Source of the DNA: Zopfochytrium polystomum
Taxonomy: Eukaryota; Chytridiomycota; Chytridiomycetes; Chytridiales; Chytridiaceae
NCBI GenBank assembly: GCA_025765615.1
Contig: JAIVFJ010000337.1
Coordinates: 1 to 62,429, forward strand
Length of the DNA: 62,429 bases
Direction: 5' to 3'
A program made the position numbers and the translations under genes. Positions 29,641-40,739 of this stretch are shown here, in pieces (the stretch's first letter is position 1; each line of letters starts with the position of its first letter). The notes below the pieces were generated by a model that saw only the letters and a list, made by a program, of their open reading frames with translations, was not told where the DNA came from and did no database searches.

Positions 29641-29980
29641 TCAATCAAGAGATTCAATATTTTCAATAGTTAATCGATTTTCAATAATAGCTGAATCTAT
29701 TTCATCTTCAATTTGGGACAATGTTTTCCAGTTAGGATCGAAAAATAAACGATATACATTGGAAGCTGACTCGATGATATTTCTATGATACTTAAGAAGA
29801 AATTTTGTAAAAGCAATACCTTCTCGTGTTGGGATATTTTTCCAATGTTCATATTCTTGTATAATTTCGTTTTCCCTTAAATCTTCAGTTACATATTCAC
29901 TAACATCAAGTGCACGGCCATCGATTTTCAGAAGCAGCTGCTTATTATCACGAGCCTGCCGCCTGCGGGTGAGTACTATG
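29641..29980 (-). pseudogene. Hypothetical protein, 5'-truncated at island edge
   Basis: About 100 island-type codons (LLLKIDGRALDVSEYVTEDL... to a stop at 29641), helical and acidic. Upstream of about 29,950 the sequence becomes GC-rich and then microsatellite, so the true start is lost at the junction. Same direction as the two preceding - strand genes. Confidence 0.45.
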
Positions 29981-30019
29981 AATCCACAAACAATCAAACG
30001 GACCCCCCAGGCTGCTGAC

Positions 30020-30165
30020 AAGTCTATCTGTCTGTCTGTCTGTGTGTCTGTCTATCTCTCTCTCTCTCTCTCTCGCTCTCTCTATCTCTCTCTCTCGCTG
30101 TCCGCCTCTGCCTCTCTAACTCTCTCACTCTCCACTCTCTCTCGCTCCCTTCCCTTGTTCATGCG
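30020..30165 (+). repeat. CT/TCTG microsatellite
   Basis: Runs of TCTG, TCTA and CTCT units at the right edge of the AT-rich island. No function inferred. Confidence 0.9.
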
Positions 30166-31320
30166 TGGCCGAAGGCCGCGAGAGCGGCAGGAATTCCGCT
30201 ACGATAGTTCTCCACGTACTTTCCTGGTGATGCAATGGTTGGAGCGGCTGCATTATGGTGTTGAAACGAATCTGGCAGTGGTGAAGCCACCGCTGTTTGC
30301 CACTGCAACATTGCTGGGCCATAAAGGTGTGGTCACAGCCAAAGGCTGCGAATCTATGCTGCTGCTTTATTGAATGGCCGTGATGTTAATGCGAGAATTA
30401 GCAAATAGCATGCTTATGGTGTTGAAATTGAATAGAAGATTGCGGCTGAATGTTGCGAATCTAGCTGCAGCCATTATGTTTTTGAAAAGATGAGACTGCA
30501 GCCGAAGGCTGCAAATCTAGCAGCAGCTTTGCCATTGCTATATCAGTCAGCTGCTATGGCAACTGCCAGACTGAGAAAAATAAGTGTGGCGATGGCAATA
30601 AAAGATGAGTTGCTGCGACAAAGTTGTTGAAAATGATGATCGCAGCCGTCAGCTGCGAATCTAGCAGCAGTCTAGCTGCCGCTACATCTGGCCGCAGTGA
30701 TGGTAAACAGAAAATTAGCTAATAACACATTATGGTGTTGAAGTTGAATAGTAGTACTGTTAGGCAGAACTGACTGGGTAGCAGCAAGACAGACCCAAAC
30801 CTATTGTGACTGTCAGTTATCGTTCTCACAATGCCCATGGGAGAGCGAGCCACTGCCAATGCAGACCTGGGCACTGGCTTGCGCTGTTGACAAATACTCC
30901 AAGTATTAAGTGGAACAGAAACCTGGTGTTAACAGTTTTCCTCCTCTGCTCAAGCAGATCATATAGGAGAGGTTTTTACCCTGTGCCAGTCACACTTGCC
31001 TTGCAACTATTATAGTGTTAATATCATCATTATGTATCAATTATTCATAACAGAGTTTTTTTTAAATTCTCTCCAAGTTGGGGAGAAGGACCACCCACAA
31101 ACACACATCTCCACTTCATTCTCTCCTTCCACTCACTCACTCAGAGTAGACTGTTTACAAGTAGATTGCAGCTGAATGCTGCAAATGTAGCTTCACCTTT
31201 GCTACTGCTATCAGGTGGCAGTGATGCAGAATTCACAAAACATGTGAATAGTTTTGGCAGTGAGTAGATTGCAGCCTAAGGCTGCGAATCAAGGGGCGGC
31301 TTTGCCGCCACAAAATCAGT
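30166..31320 (+). repeat. Degenerate repeat array with hairpin core
   Basis: A unit containing TTATGGTGTTGAA, then GCAGCC-NNN-GGCTGC and AATCTAGCAGCAGC recurs irregularly, with cores near 30338, 30442, 30490, 30642, 31166 and 31268. Spacing varies from about 50 to 150 bp after discounting the Y insertion. The core is a short perfect or near-perfect hairpin. No protein is supported. Confidence 0.6.
30768..31159 (+). repeat. Y repeat, copy 3 (392 bp)
   Basis: Begins TGTTAGGCAG and ends CTGTTTACA. It interrupts one unit of the hairpin-core array. AGTAG lies immediately after it (31160-31164) and also at 30760-30764, 3 bp before the TGTT start, consistent with a 5-bp target duplication if the element begins TACTGTT. 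Likely a solo LTR. Confidence 0.7.
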
Positions 31321-31333
31321 TGCAAGTCACCAG

Positions 31334-31440
31334 CTCCTCCACCCTTCTTGGCAGCTGAATGCCAAGAAATGCCCCGTGATATTCTGAGCTGTCTTCCTTG
31401 TTTGATGGCTCAGCCCCATTGTTTGGTGACTCACTCCTCC
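31334..31440 (+). repeat. 0.1-kb dispersed repeat, copy 2
   Basis: Near-identical to 12176-12282 in the same orientation. Lies between the hairpin-core array and the solo LTR. Confidence 0.7.
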
Positions 31441-31588
31441 TTGTTGACTTGCAGTGTAGAAGGCAATGTTGTGAGTGAAGGCGGCGTTGCAAGAAGACGG
31501 AGAGGGTCGAGGCTGCAAAGCGAAGCAAGTGGTAAAAAGAAAGAAAGGACACAACCGAGGCTTGAATGGAGAACTTGTGCAAGGAAGC

Positions 31589-31896
31589 TGTCAGGAACAG
31601 GGCAGGACAGGATAAGGCAGACAAGGAACTCAGAGGAGTGATGATTGTATTGGAAACAATAATTCACTTGAGGGATGGGACAGGTTCCCCATCCCCCTTT
31701 TATACCTTTTGAGAGTCTTCCTTGTCAAGACTCAAAGAAAGTTCCAGAAAGAGCAATTAGTAATACAATGATACCAATGATACCAATGACAACAAGACAA
31801 GTCAGGAAAGCAAAGAAGGTTCCAGAAGGTTCCACAAGGCTCCATGAAGGAATGTTCTAGAAGGTTCCAGAGGTTTCCATAGGGTGATTCATAACA
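31589..31896 (-). repeat. Solo chromovirus LTR (308 bp)
   Basis: A complete LTR of the same family, standing alone. Flanks GAAGC (31584-31588) and GGAGC (31897-31901) match at four of five bases, as expected for an aged target duplication after LTR-LTR recombination removed the internal region. Confidence 0.88.
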
Positions 31897-31974
31897 GGAG
31901 CGAGCGTAGCAAGCGACCAAGGGCAAGTGGGCAAAGAGAACTTGTTTTAGACAGGGACTGGCAAATTGGAGTGA

Positions 31975-33395
31975 GTGAGACTACACCAAGGTCTCAGTGC
32001 TAAAGTCAAGGATTTTATTCGCAAAAACAAGCATACCTGTCATAAAACTGCAAGGATTGGGACCCCTATTATTATTCCCAGTTCTTTAGTTTCCAAGGCG
32101 TTATCAAAGTGTATTTGCAGCTAACCCGTCTTTATTATTGGGCCTGCTTTTACTACTTTCGTCTTAACAGTTTCCGTTGCACCAGGGTTTTCTCAACATA
32201 TTTTCTTTTTTGGTGACTAACAGAGACTGCCCAACTGCCTAGGGATGGGGTGCCTGACAGGCTGTACCCCAAGCCCACCTAATTTATTATTTATTTTCGG
32301 CACTTGTACATATACGCATAGGGTTGGGGGGACTTAGAGCATTTGTGGTGGATGCTCCAAGTCAGGGGGGTTGACTTGTCAATTTTCTCTCTTTCTGTTT
32401 TTGGGCCATTTCTCTTTTTCCTTTTTTCTTCAATCTGATTTTTGTCCATTGGCACCAATACAGAGTCCCTTCAAATCCATCTGGCTCACAAAGGTGAGGG
32501 TAGTGAGAGATGGTACACACCCGGGTGTGTACATGGTCCCTTTGTGGGGCTCCTCTTAAGGGGCCGTGGGTGGGGAATGCAGCTGGCCCCACCAGCGACT
32601 GTGTGACATTGCCGGCTCTGTGTTGGAGTGAGGATCCCTGGCACTTGCCCGCTGCGACGACGGTGGTGGTGGTGGCGACGACGTCGTCGTCCCCAAACTT
32701 CCCGTCCCTGCAAGGGTGTTGTTGGCTGCGCCCAGTGCAGCCCCCGACACCTGAGAGTTCGATCTACAAGCGCCTGCCTCGGTCCTATTGCTGTGAGGGT
32801 GAGATGTGTGAGTACGAGTGGGATGCGATAAAGCCTGTTGGTGGAGTGGTCGTGCCGACGCAGCCTGGTGGGGTGCGTGTACGATTGCAGGTGTTTCCGC
32901 ATGCGAGTTCCCTGCTGGCGACCTTCTGACCCCTACATAGTTGACTCCCTTCTCTCTCTCCCCCCCTGTCGCTGGCGACGACGAGGGGCGCTAGGTCGCG
33001 CCCTGTCTGTCCCGTCGCATATTAACCGCTCCTGTTGTATTTGAGATTAGGTTCCTGAGATAAAAACCCCCATTTCCCTCTTCTCTCTCTTTATTCTGTG
33101 GTTGTGTTGCGCCCTCAGGAGTGCCCTTCCATTTCCCCTCGCATCGGCCCGCAGCCACGCGAGTAATCGGTGCTCTGGCACCGATCCTTCGGAGGATTGT
33201 CCCTCTGAATGTTCATTCTTTGTGTTTGAGACCCCTGTTAGACAGATCAGTAGGGATACTTCGTGGACTAGGCAAGTAGTAGGGTTGAAACACCCCCTAG
33301 ACAACAGCCCAATAAAGTTAGTTTTAGCCTATTATTTGCTTTCCCTCACTCTAGGGCCCAGATCCCAGGGTCAAAGAAGTGAATATACTCTCACA
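31975..33395 (-). mobile_element. X element, copy 2
   Basis: Reverse-orientation counterpart of 2169-3840 without the nested Y. It is flanked by a perfect 5-bp duplication AGTGA (31970-31974 and 33396-33400). It has a CAC/GTG trinucleotide stretch near 32655-32690 and an otherwise non-coding interior. It ends 55 bp before the retroelement array. Confidence 0.7.
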
Positions 33396-33450
33396 AGTGA
33401 GAGTGTTTTTTTTTTCAATAAGAAAACTCTGCCCAATTTATACTCCTGCG

Positions 33451-33758
33451 TGTTATGAATCACCCTCTGGAAACCTCTGGAACCTTCTAGAACATTCCTT
33501 CATGGAACCTTGTGGAACCTTCTGGAACCTTCTTTGCTTTCCTGACTTGTCTTGTTGTCATTGGTATCATTGGTATCATTGTATTCCTAATTGCTCTTTC
33601 TGGAACTTTCTTTGAGTCTTGACAAGGAAGACTCTCAAAAGGTATAAAAGGGGATGGGAGACCTGTCCCATCCCTCAAGTGAATTATTGTTTCCAATACA
33701 ATCATCACTCCTCTCAGTTCCTTGCCATGCCTTGCCTTGTCCTGCCTTGTTCCTGACA
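33451..33758 (+). repeat. Array LTR 1 (5' outer)
   Basis: 308 bp, TGTTATGA...CCTGACA. Appears identical to LTRs 2 and 3. Contains heat-shock elements and a TATA box at 33643-33649. Confidence 0.95.
33480..33610 (+). promoter_or_regulatory. Heat-shock elements in array LTR
   Basis: Two perfect 4-unit sites of pattern GAANNTTCNNGAANNTTC at 33480-33497 and 33515-33532, and a 3-unit site TTCTGGAACTTTC at 33598-33610. All are upstream of TATAAAA at 33643. The same sites recur in LTRs 2, 3 and 4 at the same offsets. Confidence 0.8.
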
Positions 33759-33849
33759 TCATAATTCACTTCACCCTCTCCTACTACTCTCTGCCATCAT
33801 ATCTGACCCAAACAAGACCTTCCCTGATGCAACTGCCTTCCAAGCCTTG

Positions 33850-34730
33850 ATGGACCAATTACAAGCCCTTTCAAGACAGACACACCAACTTCAAGAACAA
33901 GTCCTTCACCAGCAGCACCAGCTTCAACAACTTCACCAAAAAGAACTTCAAGCTCTTCCCCTGCCCCAAGCCAACCAAGCAAGAGAGCCCAAGGTTCCCA
34001 GCCCTGACAAGTTCACTGGGCTGGCCAAAGACCTCAGGAACTTTATGGCCACTGTGGAGAATGTCATCCTTCTCCAACCTTCAAGATTTCCAAGTGAGCA
34101 AGTCAAGGTTCTCTTCACAAGCACCCTCCAGTCTGGTCAAGCTCAATCATGGTACAGATCTCTCCCAAGCACACCCACCACCCTGCGAGAGCTCTGCAAG
34201 AGCTCTGGGAGAGGCTGGAAGCTACCTTTGGTGACCCCTACACATCTTGGACAGCAAGATCCAAGCTCAAGCATATCAAGCAAGGAAAGCAATCTTGTGT
34301 GGCCTACACCAACCAATTCAAGCAACTAGCCAGAGACTCTGGATACAATGATGCAGCTCTGATGGAGCTGTACCATCATGGTCTCCATGAGTCCATCCAA
34401 GACATGCTCTCCCAGTCTCTGCACATCCCTGAGACCTTGGAAGAGTACATTCTCCTTGCCATCAAGATTGACAACAGACTCTACTCCAAGAGGCTGAAGC
34501 AAAGACAAGTAGGAACTACATCAAGACCTACCCCAGTCCCTCAAGGTCTTACAGCTCCTGAACCCACGCAAGTGGATGCAGTTGAGACACTTCCTAAGGG
34601 TCCTCTGAGCCAAGAGGAGAAAACAAGGAGGGCCAGCAGGGACTGTGTTTCTACTGTGGCTCCAAGGAACACGCTGTCAAGGACTGCCCAAGGAAGAAGC
34701 ACCCAAACTCCCAGGTCCAGGCTCACTGAG
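33850..34730 (+). pseudogene. gag: gag, array unit 1 (frameshifted)
   Basis: Same protein as copy B gag, but an 11-nt duplication near 34185-34200 (GAGAGCTCTGC) moves the reading frame after about 115 codons, and a further indel precedes the CCHC knuckle. The knuckle codons and the CCCAAAC heptamer are still recognisable. The product would lack nucleocapsid function. Confidence 0.9.
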
Positions 34731-34784
34731 GGGCAATTCCCTGGACCCTCCTCCAAGCTGCCCCTGTTTCATCACCACCACCCC

Positions 34785-35832
34785 ACTATCGTTCTCACGA
34801 CAATTTTGCATGTACAACAAACATTGTTCCACTAACAACCAACTCCCAATAATCTTTTTTCTCACTTACTCCACGACGACATATCCCACTCAGACTAGTG
34901 AATGTTAGGTATGCAATCAGTGGTGGAAGACAGAGACTTTAGACAAGGAATCAGTGGCTAGTGGCTGTGGTTTCGATAGTGGTGGCAAGATAGATTCGAT
35001 CAAGCGTATGGTTAAAAACCCTACTCGCCGAGGAACAACAGCGAGCTTTACTAGACTTAGGTCACGAGACTAGACGGCCTGGGTTCGGCTGCTTCAGGTA
35101 CAAGACCAGCAGCTTATAGGCTAAAAGGCTACAGAAAATCAGTATCAGTGGTTTGTGATGATTAGAAAGCAGATAGGAGCTCAACTACAACAGAACAGTC
35201 CAAGAGCACGTTAGAGCACGACCTCTCACATATCGCCCGTCACTCTCTTCAATGTCCCATTGCAGCTTAGACCATACACGCTCTTACTCTCTTTCGATTT
35301 CATTACCATGCAGGTGTACTCACGAGGTGAGCCGGGGTGCGATGCACTATCGCCATACGGAGACTATCTCCTCTTCTTCCACCACTATCGTTCTCACAAC
35401 AATGTTGCATGTGCAACAAACATTGTTCCACTAACAACCAACTCCCCATAATCTTTCAGTTTGTAAGTGTATGCCCGCTGCTAAGTGCCATACGACTGTG
35501 TCTAGTAGATGGTAGTTCGGATTTCTACAGCTTATGTCTAGTAGCATGAAGCGCGAAGCTCCACTTTAAGAGATTGCCTATCAGACGCTAGAATGAGAAA
35601 TTGATAGTAGAATGAGACTAGTAGCATGTGGTGTCGGGCTGTAGAAATACAAACTACCGTCTACTAGACACAGTCGTATGGCACTTAGCAGCGGGCATAC
35701 AGTGAGAATTTCTTACAAACTGAAAGATTATGGGGAGTTGGTTGTTAGTGGAACAATGTTTGTTGTACATGCAACATTGTCGTGAGAACGATAGTGGTGG
35801 AAGAAGAGGAGATAGTCTCCGTATGGCGATAG
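34785..35832 (+). mobile_element. Z insertion (foldback-like), unit 1
   Basis: About 1.05 kb absent from copy B, inserted between gag and protease in a CAC-repeat. It begins CTATCG and ends CGATAG. An 80-bp left terminal segment (CTATCGTTCTCACGACAA...) recurs inverted near the right end. The right part is a large palindrome with arms of about 200 bp (35347-35545 and about 35632-35832) separated by about 85 bp. No transposase is encoded. This matches a foldback or MITE-type DNA transposon. Confidence 0.8.
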
Positions 35833-35872
35833 CACCACAACCACCTCAGATTCCAAGCCCCACCAACTCACC

Positions 35873-38800
35873 ATGGATGTCAAGATTCAACTCTCACCCA
35901 AGTCAACCATCACAACCAAGGCCCTTATCGACTCTGGATCATCCTGCAGCATCATTGATGCCACCCTTGCCAAGTCTTGTGCCATTCCCACCATCAAGAA
36001 ATCCACACCCCTCAAGGTCCACTTTGCCAATCATGCTCTGTTCAAGGAAATCAGCCATGAAACCAAGCTAAACCTCCACATCCAAGACTTTCCACCATCC
36101 ATGGTCAACCTGGAAGTATTGGATCTTGGCTCACCCACATTCTCTGTCATCCTGGGGTTACCATGGATGCAAGCCCAGAACCCTGCCATTGATTGGGTCA
36201 CTGGTCAAGTCCAACCTCCACAAATGGAACAGTCACCCAAACTCAAGTCAAGCCCCCAAGTCTCATGCTCTCAAGCCCTTGATTCAAGATTCACAGCCAG
36301 CCAAGACTCAAGTTCCACAGTTCACAGTTCACAGTCAAGATTCAAGTAGAGCTCATAGAGCTCACAGTCATGGCCAAGACTCTAGTTCACAGAACCCACA
36401 GTCAAAGTTTCAAGTACCACTGTTCACAGTTCACATTCAAGATTCAAGTTCCACAGCTCCCAGTCTTTGCCAAGAACAGAACTGTCAGTCAAAGATTCAA
36501 GAATCACAGTTCCCAGTCAAGAATTCAAGCCCCACTGCTGAAGAGTACAGGAACTTGGACCCATCAGACCTTTGCTGGCATCCAAGCTACCAAAAGAATA
36601 TCTCCCTTATGCTGATGTGTTTTCCAAGACCAAGGCAGACCTGCTACCAGCTCAGAGGCCTTATGACTGTGAAATCCCACTCAAGGATGAAACTTGCAGC
36701 CCACCTTTCAAGCCACTGTACCACCTCTCTCCACCAGAAGCCAAGGCCCTCCAAGAATACATTGAAGAAATGCTGAACAAGGGATTCATCCAACCTTCTA
36801 AGTCACCAGCTGGAGCTCCCATCTTTTTTGTCAAGAAGAAGGATGGGGGACTGAGACCCTGTGTGGACTACAGAGATCTCAATGAGATGACAGTCAAGAA
36901 CCGCTATCCACTGCCTCTCATCTCTGAATTACTGGACAAACTGAGCCATGCAAGGATATTTTCCAAGATTGACCTCAGAGGTGCCTACAATTTGGTCAGA
37001 ATTAAGTCCCAGGATCAATGGAAGACTGCCTTCAGATGCAAATACGGTCACTTTGAGTACTGGGTCATGCCCTTTGGACTTACCAATGCTCCAGCTCTTT
37101 TCCAAGGCATGATGAATGACATCTTCAGGGATATTCTGGACCTTTTTGTCATTGTCTACCTGGATGATATCCTGGTATTTTTGTCTGACACTGCAAGCCA
37201 TATGGGACTTGTCAAGACTGTCTTGGAGAGACTCAGACAGCATCACCTCTATGCAATGCTGGAGAAGTGTGAATTCCACAAGACCTCCATTGAGTTTTTG
37301 GGGTTCATTGTGTCTGACAAAGGGATCTCCATGGTACCAGACAAGATCCAAACTATTCTTGAATGGAAGGCTCCAAATTCCATCAAGGATGTTCAAAGCT
37401 TCCTTGGGTTTTGCAACTTCTACAGAACCTTCATTGCCAACTATTCTGCCATAGCCAAGCCTCTCACTGATCTCACCAAGAAGACCACCAAGTTTGAATG
37501 GACCCCAGCAGCAGACCAAGCCTGGCTAGCTCTTAAGACAGCAACCACAAGTGCACCACTCCTTAAGCATGTGGATCCCTTGCTTCCCTTCACCTTGGAA
37601 AACTGATGCCTCAGGCTATGCCCTCGGTGCTGTTCTGTCCCAGCCAAGCTCTCAGGACCCCCCTGCTCCTCTGCATCCAGTGGCATAGTACTCCAGGAAG
37701 CTGAACAGTGCTGAGTGTAACTACACAGTCCATGACAAGGAGTTGCTTGCAATTGTGGAAGCATTCAAATACTGGAGACACTACTTGGCTGGTTCTAAAG
37801 GCATATCTGTCTATTCTGATCACAAGAACCTCACCTTCTTCAGGGCAAGGAGGTTGCTCAAGCAGAGGCATGCCAGGTGGGCTGAACTGCTCTCTGAGTA
37901 TGACTTTAAGCTGTGCTATTCTCCTGGCCACCTTAACACTGTGGCTGATGCCCTGTCAAGAAGAACACTTGCACCTGAAGGGGGAGATGGTTTCACCCCA
38001 CCATCCAAGACACTCCTTTCATTGCTTCCTGACAGTGTGTGGGCCTATGCTATTTCCAAGGACCCCAAGCCTCACAAGATTCAAATCAGCCAAGAAGAGG
38101 AAAACTTGAGGTACTCAAGACAAGGCATGATACAGCAACAGCTGGACACCCAGGAGAGCACAAGATATATGAGCTTGTTTCCAGAGACTTCTACTGGCCA
38201 GGCATGAGGAAGTACATCAAGAACTATGTCAGCAGCTGTGAAACCTGTCAAATAAACAAATCCAGCAGACACAAGCCCTATGGACTTCTGGAGCCCCTCC
38301 CAATTGCCATCAGCCCTTGGTCATCAATATCCATGGACTTCATTGTGAAACTGCCCCCATCCCATGGATTTGACTCTATCCTTGTTGTCATCTGCAGAAG
38401 GACAAAGTTGGCCCATTTCATCCCCTGCACTGAGATATAGATGCACAAGGAACAGCAGACCTGTTTTTGCAGCACATATTCAGGCTCCATGGGCTGCCCC
38501 AGTCAATCATCAGTGACAGAGGACCTCAGTTCAGATCTCAATTTTGGAAAGCACTCACAGCAGCCCTTGGAATCAAGTCTCAACTGTCAACTGCTTATCA
38601 CCCTCAGACTGATGGACAAACAGAAAGAACAAACCAGACTCTGGAGCAGTATTTGAGGTGCTATGTCAGCTATCAACAGGATGATTGGCCCACCCTCCTT
38701 CCACTGGCAGAATTTGCTCTCAACAATTCTCTCCACTCAAGCACCCAGCTTTCTCCGTTCTTTGCAACCTATGGCTTCAATCCAAGAGGAGATCTTCTGG

Positions 38801-39405
38801 GACAAGAGACCCTATCCAATGTCCAAGCTCCTGCTGTGGCTTCACACTTGCATAAGCTCAAGATCATCAGCACCTTCCTGGACTCCACCCTGAAGCAAGC
38901 CCAAGAAGATGCCTCAAGATTTGCCAACACTCACAGAATGGACCATGACCTTGCTGTGGGTCCGCAAGTTTGGCTTCTGAGGAAGAACTTGCAGACCAAA
39001 AGACCAAGTCCCAAGCTAGACAACCTCAAGTTGGGACCTTTCAAGATCTTGGAGGAAATCAATCCAGTCACCTTCAAGCTGGATCTCCCTGCATCCATGA
39101 AGATCCACCCAGTTTTCCATGTCAGCCTTTTGGAGAAGTTTATGGCCAATTCCATTCCAGGCAGAGTTGTTCCTCCTCCTCCTCCAGTTGAGGTAGAAGG
39201 TGAAGAGGAATTTGAGGTTGAACAAATCTTGGATGTCAAGTGGTTTGGAAGGACACTCAAGTTCCTTGTCAAGTGGAAAGGTTACTCAGATGCTGACAAC
39301 ACCTGGGAACCTGAGTCAAACCTCACTCACTGCCAAGACCTTCTGCTCAAGTTCAAGACCAGGTACCCCACCAAGTTGCAGAAGAGGCCTAAAAGGGGGA
39401 GATGA
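35873..39405 (+). pseudogene. pol: pro-pol, array unit 1 (multiple lesions)
   Basis: Retropepsin (DSGSS), RT (with YLDD), RNase H, integrase and chromodomain are all recognisable and collinear with copy B. Lesions seen: loss of frame after the protease; an extra A near 37602 (unit 1 only); a TAG at about 37686 where copy B reads TAT; a 1-nt deletion near 38100 in the integrase N-terminus; and a 1-nt deletion near 38435 before the integrase core. The C-terminal 312 codons including the chromodomain remain open. Cannot make active Pol. Confidence 0.92.
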
Positions 39406-39713
39406 TGTTATGAATCACCCTCTGGAAACCTCTGGAACCTTCTAGAACATTCCTTCATGGAACCTTGTGGAACCTTCTGGAACCTTCTTTGCTTTCCTGA
39501 CTTGTCTTGTTGTCATTGGTATCATTGGTATCATTGTATTCCTAATTGCTCTTTCTGGAACTTTCTTTGAGTCTTGACAAGGAAGACTCTCAAAAGGTAT
39601 AAAAGGGGATGGGAGACCTGTCCCATCCCTCAAGTGAATTATTGTTTCCAATACAATCATCACTCCTCTCAGTTCCTTGCCATGCCTTGCCTTGTCCTGC
39701 CTTGTTCCTGACA
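39406..39713 (+). repeat. Array LTR 2 (shared, internal)
   Basis: 308 bp, serves as 3' LTR of unit 1 and 5' LTR of unit 2. Follows the polypurine tract directly and is followed by the same leader as LTR 1. Confidence 0.95.
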
Positions 39714-39804
39714 TCATAATTCACTTCACCCTCTCCTACTACTCTCTGCCATCATATCTGACCCAAACAAGACCTTCCCTGATGCAACTGCCTTCCAAGC
39801 CTTG

Positions 39805-40685
39805 ATGGACCAATTACAAGCCCTTTCAAGACAGACACACCAACTTCAAGAACAAGTCCTTCACCAGCAGCACCAGCTTCAACAACTTCACCAAAAAGAA
39901 CTTCAAGCTCTTCCCCTGCCCCAAGCCAACCAAGCAAGAGAGCCCAAGGTTCCCAGCCCTGACAAGTTCACTGGGCTGGCCAAAGACCTCAGGAACTTTA
40001 TGGCCACTGTGGAGAATGTCATCCTTCTCCAACCTTCAAGATTTCCAAGTGAGCAAGTCAAGGTTCTCTTCACAAGCACCCTCCAGTCTGGTCAAGCTCA
40101 ATCATGGTACAGATCTCTCCCAAGCACACCCACCACCCTGCGAGAGCTCTGCAAGAGCTCTGGGAGAGGCTGGAAGCTACCTTTGGTGACCCCTACACAT
40201 CTTGGACAGCAAGATCCAAGCTCAAGCATATCAAGCAAGGAAAGCAATCTTGTGTGGCCTACACCAACCAATTCAAGCAACTAGCCAGAGACTCTGGATA
40301 CAATGATGCAGCTCTGATGGAGCTGTACCATCATGGTCTCCATGAGTCCATCCAAGACATGCTCTCCCAGTCTCTGCACATCCCTGAGACCTTGGAAGAG
40401 TACATTCTCCTTGCCATCAAGATTGACAACAGACTCTACTCCAAGAGGCTGAAGCAAAGACAAGTAGGAACTACATCAAGACCTACCCCAGTCCCTCAAG
40501 GTCTTACAGCTCCTGAACCCACGCAAGTGGATGCAGTTGAGACACTTCCTAAGGGTCCTCTGAGCCAAGAGGAGAAAACAAGGAGGGCCAGCAGGGACTG
40601 TGTTTCTACTGTGGCTCCAAGGAACACGCTGTCAAGGACTGCCCAAGGAAGAAGCACCCAAACTCCCAGGTCCAGGCTCACTGAG
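39805..40685 (+). pseudogene. gag: gag, array unit 2 (frameshifted)
   Basis: Indistinguishable by eye from unit 1 gag, including the 11-nt duplication. Confidence 0.9.
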
Positions 40686-40739
40686 GGGCAATTCCCTGGA
40701 CCCTCCTCCAAGCTGCCCCTGTTTCATCACCACCACCCC

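Larger units (their letters stand above)
23275..29950. other. AT-rich, gene-dense island of foreign (virus-like) character
   Basis: From about 23.5 to 29.95 kb base composition drops sharply in GC, introns are absent, and short genes lie close together on both strands, in one case 1 nt apart. This contrasts with the GC-rich, intron-bearing host genes on either side. Contents are small membrane proteins, unknown proteins and a Fanzor/TnpB-like gene with a virus-style Cys/His N-terminal motif. Several genes carry single-base frameshifts or in-frame stops. No capsid, packaging ATPase or DNA polymerase was recognised, so assignment to a virus is inference. The right edge is abrupt at about 29,950. 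Confidence 0.65.

Noticed and set aside
23550..29950. Repeat-induced point mutation (RIP) as the cause of AT-richness
   Set aside because: CA dinucleotides remain common, several frames are open, and the chromovirus repeats nearby are not AT-rich.
30166..31320. CRISPR array from the repeated GCAGCC motif
   Set aside because: Irregular spacing, degenerate repeats, eukaryotic context and no cas genes.
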